Shown piece after piece: positions 1 to 5,748 of a stretch of 5,760 nt of DNA. The stretch's first letter is position 1. Each line of letters opens with the position of its first letter. The position numbers and the translations under genes were made by a program. This DNA comes from Actinomycetes bacterium (GTDB lineage: Bacteria > Actinomycetota > Acidimicrobiia > Acidimicrobiales > Palsa-688). The notes below the pieces were generated by a model. It saw nothing but the letters and a program-made list of their open reading frames with translations, was not told the origin of the DNA and did no database searches. The DNA lies in contig JAKBBA010000184.1 in NCBI GenBank assembly GCA_021808665.1, positions 1 through 5,760 of the forward strand, in the 5' to 3' direction.

Positions 1-1
1 C

Positions 2-352
2 TCCCGGCGCCAACAGCGCTTCGCCGTTGTCTGGGCGACCTGTCCCACCTGCGGCGACGTGGAGCTGACCTCGGAGCAGGTCCAGATCCAGACGTGCACC
101 TCCGACGGGACCTCCACCTACTCCTTTGTCTGCCCGACGTGCTCGCTCATAGCTAACAAACCGGCCAGCGTGTCCGTCGTGGAGTCCCTGTCGGCGGCCG
201 GCTCCAGGCTCGTCGCCTGGAACTTCCCCGCGGAGCTGGCCGAGGCAAAAGTAGGGGCGCCGATCTGCCACAACGATCTTCTCGACTTCCACGCGGCTCT
301 CGAAGCCGACGGCTGGTGGTCCGAGTTGTCGAACGCCCTGCGCGACAGCTAG
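2..352 (+). CDS. Small zinc-ribbon-like protein, 5' end missing
   Basis: The reading frame is open from the left edge and holds no usable start codon before the GTG at 59. That GTG falls just after the first CPTCG motif (bases 41-55), so starting there would cut off half of a metal site; the true start is therefore probably a short way upstream of the window. The visible part is 116 residues. It carries two CxxC pairs (CPTC at bases 41-52 and CPTC at 131-142) separated by 26 residues, which fits a four-cysteine zinc ribbon, plus a further cysteine between them. The C-terminal half is acidic and probably helical (LLDFHAAL, then WWSEL). Small proteins of this pattern are, as far as I recall, common hypothetical proteins in actinobacteria; no function is known to me. 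A role in protein or nucleic-acid binding is only a guess from the zinc ribbon. The stop is TAG at 350-352, 11 bases before the next candidate gene. Confidence 0.72.
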   Translation, partial: SRRQQRFAVVWATCPTCGDVELTSEQVQIQTCTSDGTSTYSFVCPTCSLIANKPASVSVVESLSAAGSRLVAWNFPAELAEAKVGAPICHNDLLDFHAALEADGWWSELSNALRDS

Positions 353-363
353 ACCTTCCTTGT

Positions 364-528
364 ATGTCGCCTGACTGGCAGTGGGCCGTAGGTCTTGGTG
401 TGGCCTCCGTTGGTTCGCTAGCCGCGGCCTGGGTCGCGGCCCGCCTACGACGAGAAGTGTCGGATCTCCGCCGGGCCATGAGGCCGCTCCGGGCGTCGCC
501 GGCGCGCCGGCGAGCGCCTAGGCGCTAG
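364..528 (+). CDS. Putative small single-pass membrane protein
   Basis: This is a 54-residue frame starting at ATG 364, 11 bases after the preceding stop; the same frame is open further back (GTG at 316) but that start would overlap the upstream gene. Residues about 7-26 form one hydrophobic segment rich in Ala, Val, Gly and Leu. It is followed by an Arg-rich amphipathic stretch (RLRREVSDLRRAMRPLR) that may be a short coiled coil and would be expected on the cytoplasmic side. The last dozen residues are almost only Arg, Ala and Pro and are encoded by two perfect palindromes (496-513 and 513-526), so the tail may reflect DNA-level constraint rather than protein function. No convincing Shine-Dalgarno sequence precedes the ATG, so translational coupling to the upstream gene is possible. 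The function is unknown, and the gene could be spurious because it is short. Confidence 0.5.
   Translation: MSPDWQWAVGLGVASVGSLAAAWVAARLRREVSDLRRAMRPLRASPARRRAPRR
496..513. repeat. Perfect 18-bp palindrome
   Basis: Bases 496-513 read the same on both strands over 18 bp, centred on GCGC. They lie inside the end of the small membrane-protein frame. In RNA they could form a GC-only hairpin. There is no U-tract after it, so if it ends transcription it would be of the U-less kind proposed for actinobacteria. Confidence 0.7.
513..526. repeat. Perfect 14-bp palindrome over a stop codon
   Basis: Bases 513-526 (AGCGCCTAGGCGCT) form a perfect palindrome that shares base 513 with the 18-bp palindrome before it and runs into the TAG stop at 526-528. 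The two dyads side by side look like a double hairpin at the end of the upstream transcription unit. The role is inferred. Confidence 0.65.
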
Positions 529-553
529 TCGTCGAAAGGTAGCGCGGACCGGC

Positions 554-569
554 TTTCCGGCGCCGGAAA
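554..569. repeat. Perfect 16-bp palindrome upstream of tatB
   Basis: Bases 554-569 (TTTCCGGCGCCGGAAA) are a perfect palindrome in the 70-base gap before tatB. It directly abuts a possible -10 box (TAACAT, 570-575), so it fills the spacer or -35 region of that promoter; relative to the other candidate -10 (587-592) it overlaps the -35 position. This suits an operator, but it could also be a terminator hairpin for the upstream genes. Confidence 0.6.
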
Positions 570-592
570 TAACATCTGAACCCGAGTAGGAT
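570..592 (+). promoter_or_regulatory. Candidate tatB promoter and ribosome binding site
   Basis: Two -10 boxes of the actinobacterial TANNNT form are visible. TAACAT (570-575) would start transcription near 582 and leave a short leader containing GAGTAGGAT, whose AGGA (588-591) sits 7 bases before the GTG at 599. Alternatively TAGGAT (587-592) ends 6 bases before the GTG, the spacing expected for a leaderless transcript starting on the start codon itself. No good -35 is seen for either. The two readings cannot be separated from sequence alone. Confidence 0.4.
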
Positions 593-598
593 AGCGAC

Positions 599-1021
599 GT
601 GCTCGATCTGAGCCCCGACAAGTTGGCGATGCTCGCCCTCGTGGCATTGGTAGTCCTCGGCCCCAACCGCCTTCCGCAGGCGGCTCGAGGCCTGGGGCGT
701 TTCGTCGCGAACCTACGTGCGATGACTGCGACGTTCCACGAGGAAGTGTCGGGAGCGCTCGACTCGACGGGACTCAACATGTCGGACCTGGCGGAGCTGC
801 GGCCGGCCGCGATCCGCAGGAACGTCGTCGGGGCTGTCACCGGCCTCCTCGAACCGGGAGCGACAGCTAACTCCGCCCCCTCGGCCAACCCCGCCGCAAC
901 CGTCAACCCCGCCGCAACCGTCAACCCCGCCTCCGGTGCATCCGCCAACGCGGCCAGCGCAGTCAACGGTTCACAACCGGCGACCTGGGGCGGCGCACCC
1001 GACGACCCGTCTCTCAACTGA
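599..1021 (+). CDS. tatB: Twin-arginine translocase TatA/TatB family subunit, probably TatB
   Basis: The protein has 140 residues. TatB works with TatC in the inner-membrane receptor complex that binds twin-arginine signal peptides of folded export substrates. Residues about 8-21 form the short N-terminal membrane helix, ending in the family motif LGPNRLP (residues 20-26), followed by the amphipathic helix (AARGLGRFVANLRAM). The Gly-Pro and a later segment near 60-80 with acidic residues and LRPAAIRRN resemble actinobacterial TatB more than TatA. Position 8, Glu in E. coli TatB, is Lys here, with Asp at 7. The tail from about residue 85 is low-complexity Ala/Asn/Pro/Thr, including a repeated NPAATV unit, and is likely disordered. 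The start is GTG 599, supported by AGGA at 588-591; tatC follows 12 bases after the stop. The family is certain; TatB versus TatA is less so, since mycobacterial tatC lies next to tatA. Confidence 0.87.
   Translation: MLDLSPDKLAMLALVALVVLGPNRLPQAARGLGRFVANLRAMTATFHEEVSGALDSTGLNMSDLAELRPAAIRRNVVGAVTGLLEPGATANSAPSANPAATVNPAATVNPASGASANAASAVNGSQPATWGGAPDDPSLN
887..931 (+). repeat. 18-bp tandem repeat, 2.5 copies, in tatB
   Basis: Two identical 18-base units (887-904 and 905-922) are followed by an exact half unit (923-931). Each full unit encodes Asn-Pro-Ala-Ala-Thr-Val. The unit length is a multiple of three, so copy-number change by slippage would lengthen or shorten the disordered TatB tail without breaking the frame. 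Confidence 0.85.
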
Positions 1022-1033
1022 TCGGGGCGGCGC

Positions 1034-1798
1034 GTGACCACAGAGGAGAAGGCCGGGCAGACCCGCACCAACCAGTCGACGATGACGCTCTTCGAGCACT
1101 TGGCGGAGCTACGCAACAGGGTGATCGTTGCTTTGGTCGCCGTGGTCGCAGGGATGGCTGTCATATGGTTCTTGTACAACCCGATCATCAAATTCATGCT
1201 CGAGCCGTACACGTCTTTCGCAGCGCATCACCCCGGGAAGATTGTGACGCCGAACCTGGTGACGTCGAGCCCGCTCGAAGGTTTCACCACCAGGCTCAAG
1301 GTCTGCGGTTACGGCGGGGTCGCGCTCGCGACGCCGGTGATCTTCTGGGAGTTGTGGCGTTTCATCACGCCCGGCCTTCATAAAAATGAGAAGCGCTACA
1401 TCTTCCCATTCGTCGCCGCGGCGGTCGTCCTGTTCGCGAGCGGCGTCGCAGCCGCCGTGTTCATCTTCCCGAAGGCACTCAACTGGCTGATCGACGTCAG
1501 CGGTCAGGGCGTCGTGCCGCTGTTCTCGCCGTCACGATATTTCACCTTGTACGTGGCCATGGCGGTCGTATTCGGCGCCGTGTTCATGTACCCGCTCATT
1601 CTCGTGTTCCTCGAGATCGCAGGCGTGGTGCCGAGCCGCCTTTGGAGGAAGTGGCGCCGGCCGGCGATCGTCGTCATCTGCGCGGTCGCTGCGATCGTCA
1701 CGCCGAGCAGCGATCCTTTCTCCTTCCTCGCGATGGCCGTGCCGATGCTCGTTCTTTACGAGGTTGCGATCATCGTGGGCAGGGTTCTGCACAAGTAG
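1034..1798 (+). CDS. tatC: Sec-independent protein translocase TatC
   Basis: The protein has 254 residues, matching the usual length for TatC, the polytopic core of the twin-arginine translocase that recognises the RR signal peptide. The N-terminal cytoplasmic signature is present at residues 17-29 (MTLFEHLAELRNR), with Glu25 and Arg27 matching conserved positions of the E. coli protein. The first cytoplasmic loop carries the second signature (LWRFITPGLHKNEKRY, residues 107-122), where Glu119 corresponds to the signal-peptide-contacting Glu103 of E. coli. Six membrane segments can be placed at roughly 30-47, 88-106, 122-147, 168-197, 210-224 and 228-247. The GTG at 1034 is preceded by a weak GGGGCGG; ATG 1082 (Met17), just at the conserved motif, is a less likely alternative start. 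It lies 12 bases after tatB and 9 before helY, so the three are probably one operon. Confidence 0.96.
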   Translation: MTTEEKAGQTRTNQSTMTLFEHLAELRNRVIVALVAVVAGMAVIWFLYNPIIKFMLEPYTSFAAHHPGKIVTPNLVTSSPLEGFTTRLKVCGYGGVALATPVIFWELWRFITPGLHKNEKRYIFPFVAAAVVLFASGVAAAVFIFPKALNWLIDVSGQGVVPLFSPSRYFTLYVAMAVVFGAVFMYPLILVFLEIAGVVPSRLWRKWRRPAIVVICAVAAIVTPSSDPFSFLAMAVPMLVLYEVAIIVGRVLHK

Positions 1799-1807
1799 CG
1801 CCCGAAA

Positions 1808-3847
1808 GTGGTGGCCCTCGGCGCCCGAGCATCCAGAGACGCCTTCGAATCGTCGTTCGACTTTCCCCTCGACGCATACCAGCTCCGTGCGCTCGACGCC
1901 GTCGACGCTGGCGCGAACGTGATCGTCTCCTCGCCGACGGGGTCCGGCAAGACGGTCGTGGCCCTTTATGCGATACAGCGCTGTGTGGAGGAAGGGCGCA
2001 AGGTCTTCTACACGACACCGCTCAAAGCGCTGTCCAATCAGAAGTACGTGGAGCTCGCACGCCGCTTCGGCGTGGAGCGCGTCGGCCTGCTGACCGGCGA
2101 CAACGCCCGCAGCGGCGACGCGCCGGTTGTCGTGATGACCACGGAAGTGCTTCGCAACATGATCTACACCTCCTCGTCGACGCTCAACAATCTGGCCTAC
2201 GTAGTGTTGGACGAGGTTCACTACCTCGCCGACGCAGCGAGAGGGCCGGTGTGGGAGGAGGTGATTATCCACCTAAAGGAGTCGGTGCGCCTCGTCTGCC
2301 TGTCGGCGACCGTGTCCAACGTCGGGGAGCTCGCAGGCTGGATAAAGTCCGTTCGCGGTCCGACGGAAGCAGTTCGAAACGCCGTCCGGCCGGTCAAAGT
2401 GGAGAACCTATACCTCTACGGCGACCGCCGATCCGGGGGTCTCGTCATGGACCCGGTCCTCGTCGAGGGGAAGGCGAACCGGAAGCTGCTCGCATCGACT
2501 CGAGGCGAACCCGAACGAGGACGGACGTCCTCGACGCCGCGGCGACTCGAGGTCATCGACCTTCTGAGGCGAGCCGAGATGCTGCCGGCGATCTTCTTCG
2601 TCTTCTCCCGAGCCGGCTGCGACCGGGCGGTGACGCAGTGCCTCCGTTCCGGGGGGCGGCTCACGTCGAGCGCGGAGAGAGCCCGAATCGCTGCGATAGC
2701 CGACCAGCACACAAACCTCTTCGGCGACGAGGACTTGGCGGCGCTCGGTCACGCCGAGTGGCTTTCAGGGCTCCGGGCGGGCTTCGCGGCTCACCACGCC
2801 GGACTGGTCCCCCCGTTCAAGGAGGCGGTCGAGGAATGCTTCTCTGAAGGGCTCGCAAAGGTAGTGTTCGCAACCGAAACGCTGTCGCTCGGCATCAACA
2901 TGCCTGCGCGAACCGTCGTGTTGGACTCGCTCACCAAGTTCAACGGCGCTTCGCATCAGTCGCTCACCCCTGGCGAGTACGCCCAGCTGACCGGACGTGC
3001 AGGCCGGCGCGGTTTGGACTCCTTCGGCTATGCCGTCACCTTGAGGTCACCGTTCGTCGATTTTGACGCAGTTGCGAGACTCGTCGCTTCGGGCGATCAC
3101 ACGCTGACTAGCAGTTTTCGTCCCACCTACAACATGGCGCTCAACTTCGTGAACCGCTACACCCCCATGGAAGCCCACCGCCTGTTGGAGTTGTCGTTCG
3201 CCCAGTATCGGAAGGACGCGGGGCGGTCAGGTTCACGGAGCCATCCCGGTAGATCGCTCGCGATCCAGTTCGACGCGATCCTCTCCTTGCTGGAGGACCT
3301 CGGGTATCTGAGCGGATGGAAGCTGACCGTGGACGGGGGGCGCCTTCGCCGGATCTACAGCGAGGCCGATCTGGTTGTATGCGAGTGCCTTCGCGTGGGA
3401 CTCTTCGACGGTATCGGTGCCTCCGAGCTCGCTGCAGTCGTCTCAGCGCTCACCTTCGAAGGTCGCTCGAAGTCGCCCGATGCGCCCTTTTTCCCTACGT
3501 CGATCGTCGCCGGGCGTGTCGATGCGCTCCACGATGTCGCCGATCGACTGGCCGACCGTGAGGTTGCGTTCGGTCTCACCGCGAGCCGGCCGCCTGACGC
3601 CAGCTTCGCCGAGTTCGCCTTCGAGTGGGCCTCGGGTGGCCAGCTGGCGAACGTCCTCGACGACGAGACGATGACCGGAGGCGACTTCGTTCGTGCCATG
3701 AGGCAGCTCGTGGACCTTCTCGGCCAGATTGGAGATGTGGCACCCGAACCTTCGACGGCCGCGTGCGCCCGACGCGCGAGAAATGCGCTCATGCGGGGCG
3801 TTGTCGAGGCGTCCTTCAGCCTCCCCGATGTCCCCGCCGGAGCGTGA
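1808..3847 (+). CDS. helY: Ski2-like DEVH-box helicase, HelY type, lacking the arch domain
   Basis: This 679-residue ATP-dependent nucleic-acid helicase belongs to the Ski2/Mtr4 group. RecA1 has a Q-motif-like segment near 22-30, Walker A SPTGSGKT (42-49), TTPLKALSNQK (69-79), DEVH (135-138) and SAT (166-168). RecA2 has FVFSRAG (264-270), TETLSLGINMPAR (356-368) and QLTGRAGRRGLD (393-404). A winged-helix start (about 438-468) is followed, after a short Gly/Ser/Arg linker, by a DSHCT-like helical bundle (about 485-679). Mycobacterial HelY is about 900 residues; the missing 220 or so match the arch normally inserted between winged helix and bundle. All catalytic motifs are intact, so it should be an active ATPase; its physiological substrate is not known from sequence. 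The start is GTG 1808, or GTG 1811 right after it, with only a poor Shine-Dalgarno. It follows tatC by 9 bases, as in mycobacteria. Confidence 0.92.
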   Translation: MVALGARASRDAFESSFDFPLDAYQLRALDAVDAGANVIVSSPTGSGKTVVALYAIQRCVEEGRKVFYTTPLKALSNQKYVELARRFGVERVGLLTGDNARSGDAPVVVMTTEVLRNMIYTSSSTLNNLAYVVLDEVHYLADAARGPVWEEVIIHLKESVRLVCLSATVSNVGELAGWIKSVRGPTEAVRNAVRPVKVENLYLYGDRRSGGLVMDPVLVEGKANRKLLASTRGEPERGRTSSTPRRLEVIDLLRRAEMLPAIFFVFSRAGCDRAVTQCLRSGGRLTSSAERARIAAIADQHTNLFGDEDLAALGHAEWLSGLRAGFAAHHAGLVPPFKEAVEECFSEGLAKVVFATETLSLGINMPARTVVLDSLTKFNGASHQSLTPGEYAQLTGRAGRRGLDSFGYAVTLRSPFVDFDAVARLVASGDHTLTSSFRPTYNMALNFVNRYTPMEAHRLLELSFAQYRKDAGRSGSRSHPGRSLAIQFDAILSLLEDLGYLSGWKLTVDGGRLRRIYSEADLVVCECLRVGLFDGIGASELAAVVSALTFEGRSKSPDAPFFPTSIVAGRVDALHDVADRLADREVAFGLTASRPPDASFAEFAFEWASGGQLANVLDDETMTGGDFVRAMRQLVDLLGQIGDVAPEPSTAACARRARNALMRGVVEASFSLPDVPAGA

Positions 3848-3896
3848 CGGGCCCTGCGACCCCGGTTAGATCCCCCTTCTCGGTCTCACGGGCTTC

Positions 3897-3902
3897 TAGT
3901 CT
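3897..3902 (+). promoter_or_regulatory. Candidate -10 box for the ThyX-like gene
   Basis: TAGTCT fits the actinobacterial TANNNT -10 pattern and ends 9 bases before the ATG at 3912. No Shine-Dalgarno sequence is seen in the 20 bases before that ATG, so a leaderless or near-leaderless transcript is plausible. No clear -35 is seen. The 64-base gap after helY has no U-tracted terminator. Confidence 0.4.
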
Positions 3903-3911
3903 GAACCCGAC

Positions 3912-5570
3912 ATGTTCAAGATCGAGTCAGGCGTCTACACCACTGAGGACTGGTCAGCCGACGAGGCAGACATCCTCCGGCGCTACTTCACCAACCTCGA
4001 CAGTCCCGTCTTCGCGCTGGTCAACCTGCCCGAGGTGGTCAAAGGCGCCCTGTTCGCGCGTTACTCCAGATCGTCGAAGAGCCTGCGCCGGCTGTTCCTC
4101 GACGAGTTCGTCCGCGACCTTGACATCAGCGGCGACCTCGGCGTCGACGCCACTGTCGGGCTTGCGAGGGCGGAGGAGCTCTACGACCGGGTGTTCTTCG
4201 AGTACGGCGACGATTCGGTAGCCCAGCTCGGCGGTGTGCATCTCGCCTGCGAGCAGGCATCGAACGTGCTGACGAAGGTGCTGGAGCGGGGGCGGCTGAT
4301 GTCGTACATGGAAAAATCGACCCGCTACGTCGCCTACGACAGCCGCCTCAACAACGGCCGCTACCGCTATTACCGCGATCAGGAGATACTGGAGTCGCCT
4401 CTCGGCGCACGCTACGTCGGCGACATGGACCGGCTCTTCGACTCCTACGCCGAGCTGCTCAGCGCGATGAGCGTGCATTACGCGGGCCTGTTCCCGAAGG
4501 CGCCCGGGGACTCGGACATCGCATGGCGCCAGTCGGTGAGGGCGAAGGCTTTCGACGCCGTCCGTGGTGTCCTGCCGGCCGGAGCCACGTCGAACCTCGG
4601 CGTGTATGGGAGCGGGCAGGCCTACGAGGCGCTACTCGTGCGGATGCGGGCGGACCCTCTACCTGAGGCTCAGCTCTACGCCGCGATGATCCTGGAGGAA
4701 CTTCGCAAAGTGATCCCCTCCTGGGTGAAACGCGTCGACGTCGCCGACAGGGGGATCGCTCACGCGGACTACCTGCAACGCAACTCCGAGTCGATGGAGG
4801 ACCTCGCCGAGGAGCTGTTCGGCTCGGACGGCTACGAGCGGGCGGACGCGACCCAAGTCGATGCCCCCGAGGTCCGCCTCGCCGACTTCGACCCCGACGG
4901 CGAGGCGAAGGTCGTCGCCGCGATGCTCTACCCCTACAGCCACCTAGGAGAAGACGCCATAGTCGCCCGGGTGGCGTCGATGTCCGGCGAGGAACGCATG
5001 GACGTCGTTCGACGCTACGTCGGCGACAGGACGAATCGCAGGCACCGCCCGGGGCGTGCCCTCGAAAGAACCGACTACCGTTTCGAGATCGTCTCGGACT
5101 ACGGCGCGTTCCGGGACCTTCAGCGCCACAGGCTATTGAGCGTCGAATGGCAGGGCCTTACCGCTGCCCACGGCTATTCGATGCCGTCGTCGGTGGCCGA
5201 TGCGGGAATGGGCGACATGTTTTCGTCTGCGATGGAGCGCTCGGCGAACCTGTGGGATGCCCTTCGAGGCGACTTCGAGCCCAACCAGGCGGCCTACGCC
5301 GTCGCTCTCGCCTACCGGATCCGCTACTCGATGCAGCTCAATGCACGCGAGGCGATGCACATGATCGAGCTTCGCACCGGCCCTCAAGGACACCCCGAGT
5401 ACCGTTCCGTCTGCCAGCAGATGCACCAGCAGATCTCGTCGAAAGCGGGTCACAAGGTGCTCGCTGCGATGATGACTTTCGCCGACGGGGCGAACTACGA
5501 AGCGTCCTCGCTGGAGAGGCTCGCCTCGGAGAACAGGGCGGCGCTTCGTAGGGTCGATCGACCGCAGTAG
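3912..5570 (+). CDS. Tandem ThyX-like protein (FAD-dependent thymidylate synthase superfamily)
   Basis: The protein has 552 residues, about twice a normal ThyX (220-250), and reads as two ThyX-like halves. ThyX makes dTMP from dUMP with FAD and methylene-tetrahydrofolate; its signature is RHR, seven residues, then Ser. In the first half the matching segment is RGR (126-128) with Ser136-Thr-Arg-Tyr kept (ERGRLMSYMEKSTRY), and a later LVRMRAD (241-247) aligns with the dUMP-contacting Arg region. In the second half RHR is intact (405-407) but the Ser position is Gly415; NAR (477-479) and LRTG with Arg488 match the FAD/dUMP region. Upstream of the RGR, GDDSVAQL (99-106) replaces the canonical GHxxxxEH. 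The superfamily is clear; thymidylate synthase activity is not, so no symbol is given. It starts at ATG 3912, 64 bases after helY, probably as its own transcription unit. Long proteins of this kind are often annotated as FAD-dependent thymidylate synthase in actinobacteria. Confidence 0.85.
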   Translation: MFKIESGVYTTEDWSADEADILRRYFTNLDSPVFALVNLPEVVKGALFARYSRSSKSLRRLFLDEFVRDLDISGDLGVDATVGLARAEELYDRVFFEYGDDSVAQLGGVHLACEQASNVLTKVLERGRLMSYMEKSTRYVAYDSRLNNGRYRYYRDQEILESPLGARYVGDMDRLFDSYAELLSAMSVHYAGLFPKAPGDSDIAWRQSVRAKAFDAVRGVLPAGATSNLGVYGSGQAYEALLVRMRADPLPEAQLYAAMILEELRKVIPSWVKRVDVADRGIAHADYLQRNSESMEDLAEELFGSDGYERADATQVDAPEVRLADFDPDGEAKVVAAMLYPYSHLGEDAIVARVASMSGEERMDVVRRYVGDRTNRRHRPGRALERTDYRFEIVSDYGAFRDLQRHRLLSVEWQGLTAAHGYSMPSSVADAGMGDMFSSAMERSANLWDALRGDFEPNQAAYAVALAYRIRYSMQLNAREAMHMIELRTGPQGHPEYRSVCQQMHQQISSKAGHKVLAAMMTFADGANYEASSLERLASENRAALRRVDRPQ

Positions 5571-5679
5571 CGGCGTCGGTCTCGACGGGTGGTCGGCAGT
5601 AGCTGCCCCCGTCGCAACGCTGGTCAGCCGTCCCTCGTGCCCTGGCACGGCGGCGTGGGCGCTTCGGAAACTAAAGAAA

Positions 5680-5697
5680 TTCGGGTTGAAAACCGAA
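5680..5697. repeat. Imperfect 18-bp dyad, possible operator
   Basis: TTCGGGTTGAAAACCGAA is symmetric at 7 of 9 base pairs, with arms TTCGG and CCGAA and an inner TT/AA. It lies just upstream of the -10-like TACGTT at 5699-5704, inside the AT-richer pocket. This placement suits a repressor or activator site for the gene starting at 5749; the regulator is not identifiable. Confidence 0.4.
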
Positions 5698-5732
5698 ATA
5701 CGTTCTATCCAGGTCGCCTGCGGCGGGAGAAC

Positions 5733-5738
5733 GGAGGT
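5733..5738 (+). promoter_or_regulatory. Strong ribosome binding site (GGAGGT)
   Basis: GGAGGT is the best Shine-Dalgarno match in the window and lies 10 bases before the ATG at 5749. It is the main reason to call that ATG the start of a gene. Confidence 0.6.
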
Positions 5739-5748
5739 CGATCCCCGA

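Larger units (their letters stand above)
5571..5748 (+). other. Intergenic region with weak hairpins and an AT-richer promoter-like pocket
   Basis: The first half is GC-rich and holds two small hairpins: GGCAG/CTGCC with a 3-base loop (5595-5607) and CGTGCC/GGCACG with a 2-base loop (5636-5649). Neither is followed by a T-run, so they are only weak terminator candidates for the ThyX-like gene. From about 5665 to 5710 the sequence becomes clearly AT-richer than the rest of the window, as expected for a promoter; TACGTT (5699-5704) fits TANNNT and would give a leader of roughly 38 bases for the gene at 5749. I see no RNA gene and no further coding frame here. Confidence 0.5.

Noticed and set aside
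59..352. GTG at 59 as the true start of the first gene
   Set aside because: The frame is open to the left edge and the first CPTCG motif lies just before this GTG, so starting here would remove half of the likely zinc site.
445..1212. Long open frame on the minus strand (255 codons) opposite tatB and the start of tatC
   Set aside because: It is the GC-rich shadow of genes with clear family motifs on the + strand, and its translation is low-complexity with no recognisable domain.
1532..2272. Minus-strand open frame of 246 codons opposite tatC and helY
   Set aside because: Its translation is rich in Arg, His and Asp without any domain, and it lies opposite conserved TatC and helicase motifs.
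1642..2847. Plus-strand open frame of 401 codons overlapping tatC and helY
   Set aside because: The product is Arg/Pro/Ala-rich and out of frame with two certain genes; typical of a frame shadow in GC-rich DNA.
3912..5570. Naming the gene thyX
   Set aside because: Both copies of the RHR-x7-S signature are altered and the length is double, so membership of the superfamily is supported but the enzyme activity is not.
5133..5648. Minus-strand open frame of 171 codons opposite the end of the ThyX-like gene
   Set aside because: It lies opposite the intact RHR and NAR motif region of the ThyX-like protein and has no domain of its own.
5595..5649. Rho-independent terminator after the ThyX-like gene
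   Set aside because: The two hairpins have stems of only 5-6 bp and no T-run, so they are mentioned within the intergenic entry but not called as a terminator.
5665..5748. Possible tRNA suggested by GGTCGATCCCC near 5736-5746
   Set aside because: No TTC T-loop, no acceptor stem pairing and no anticodon arm could be built.
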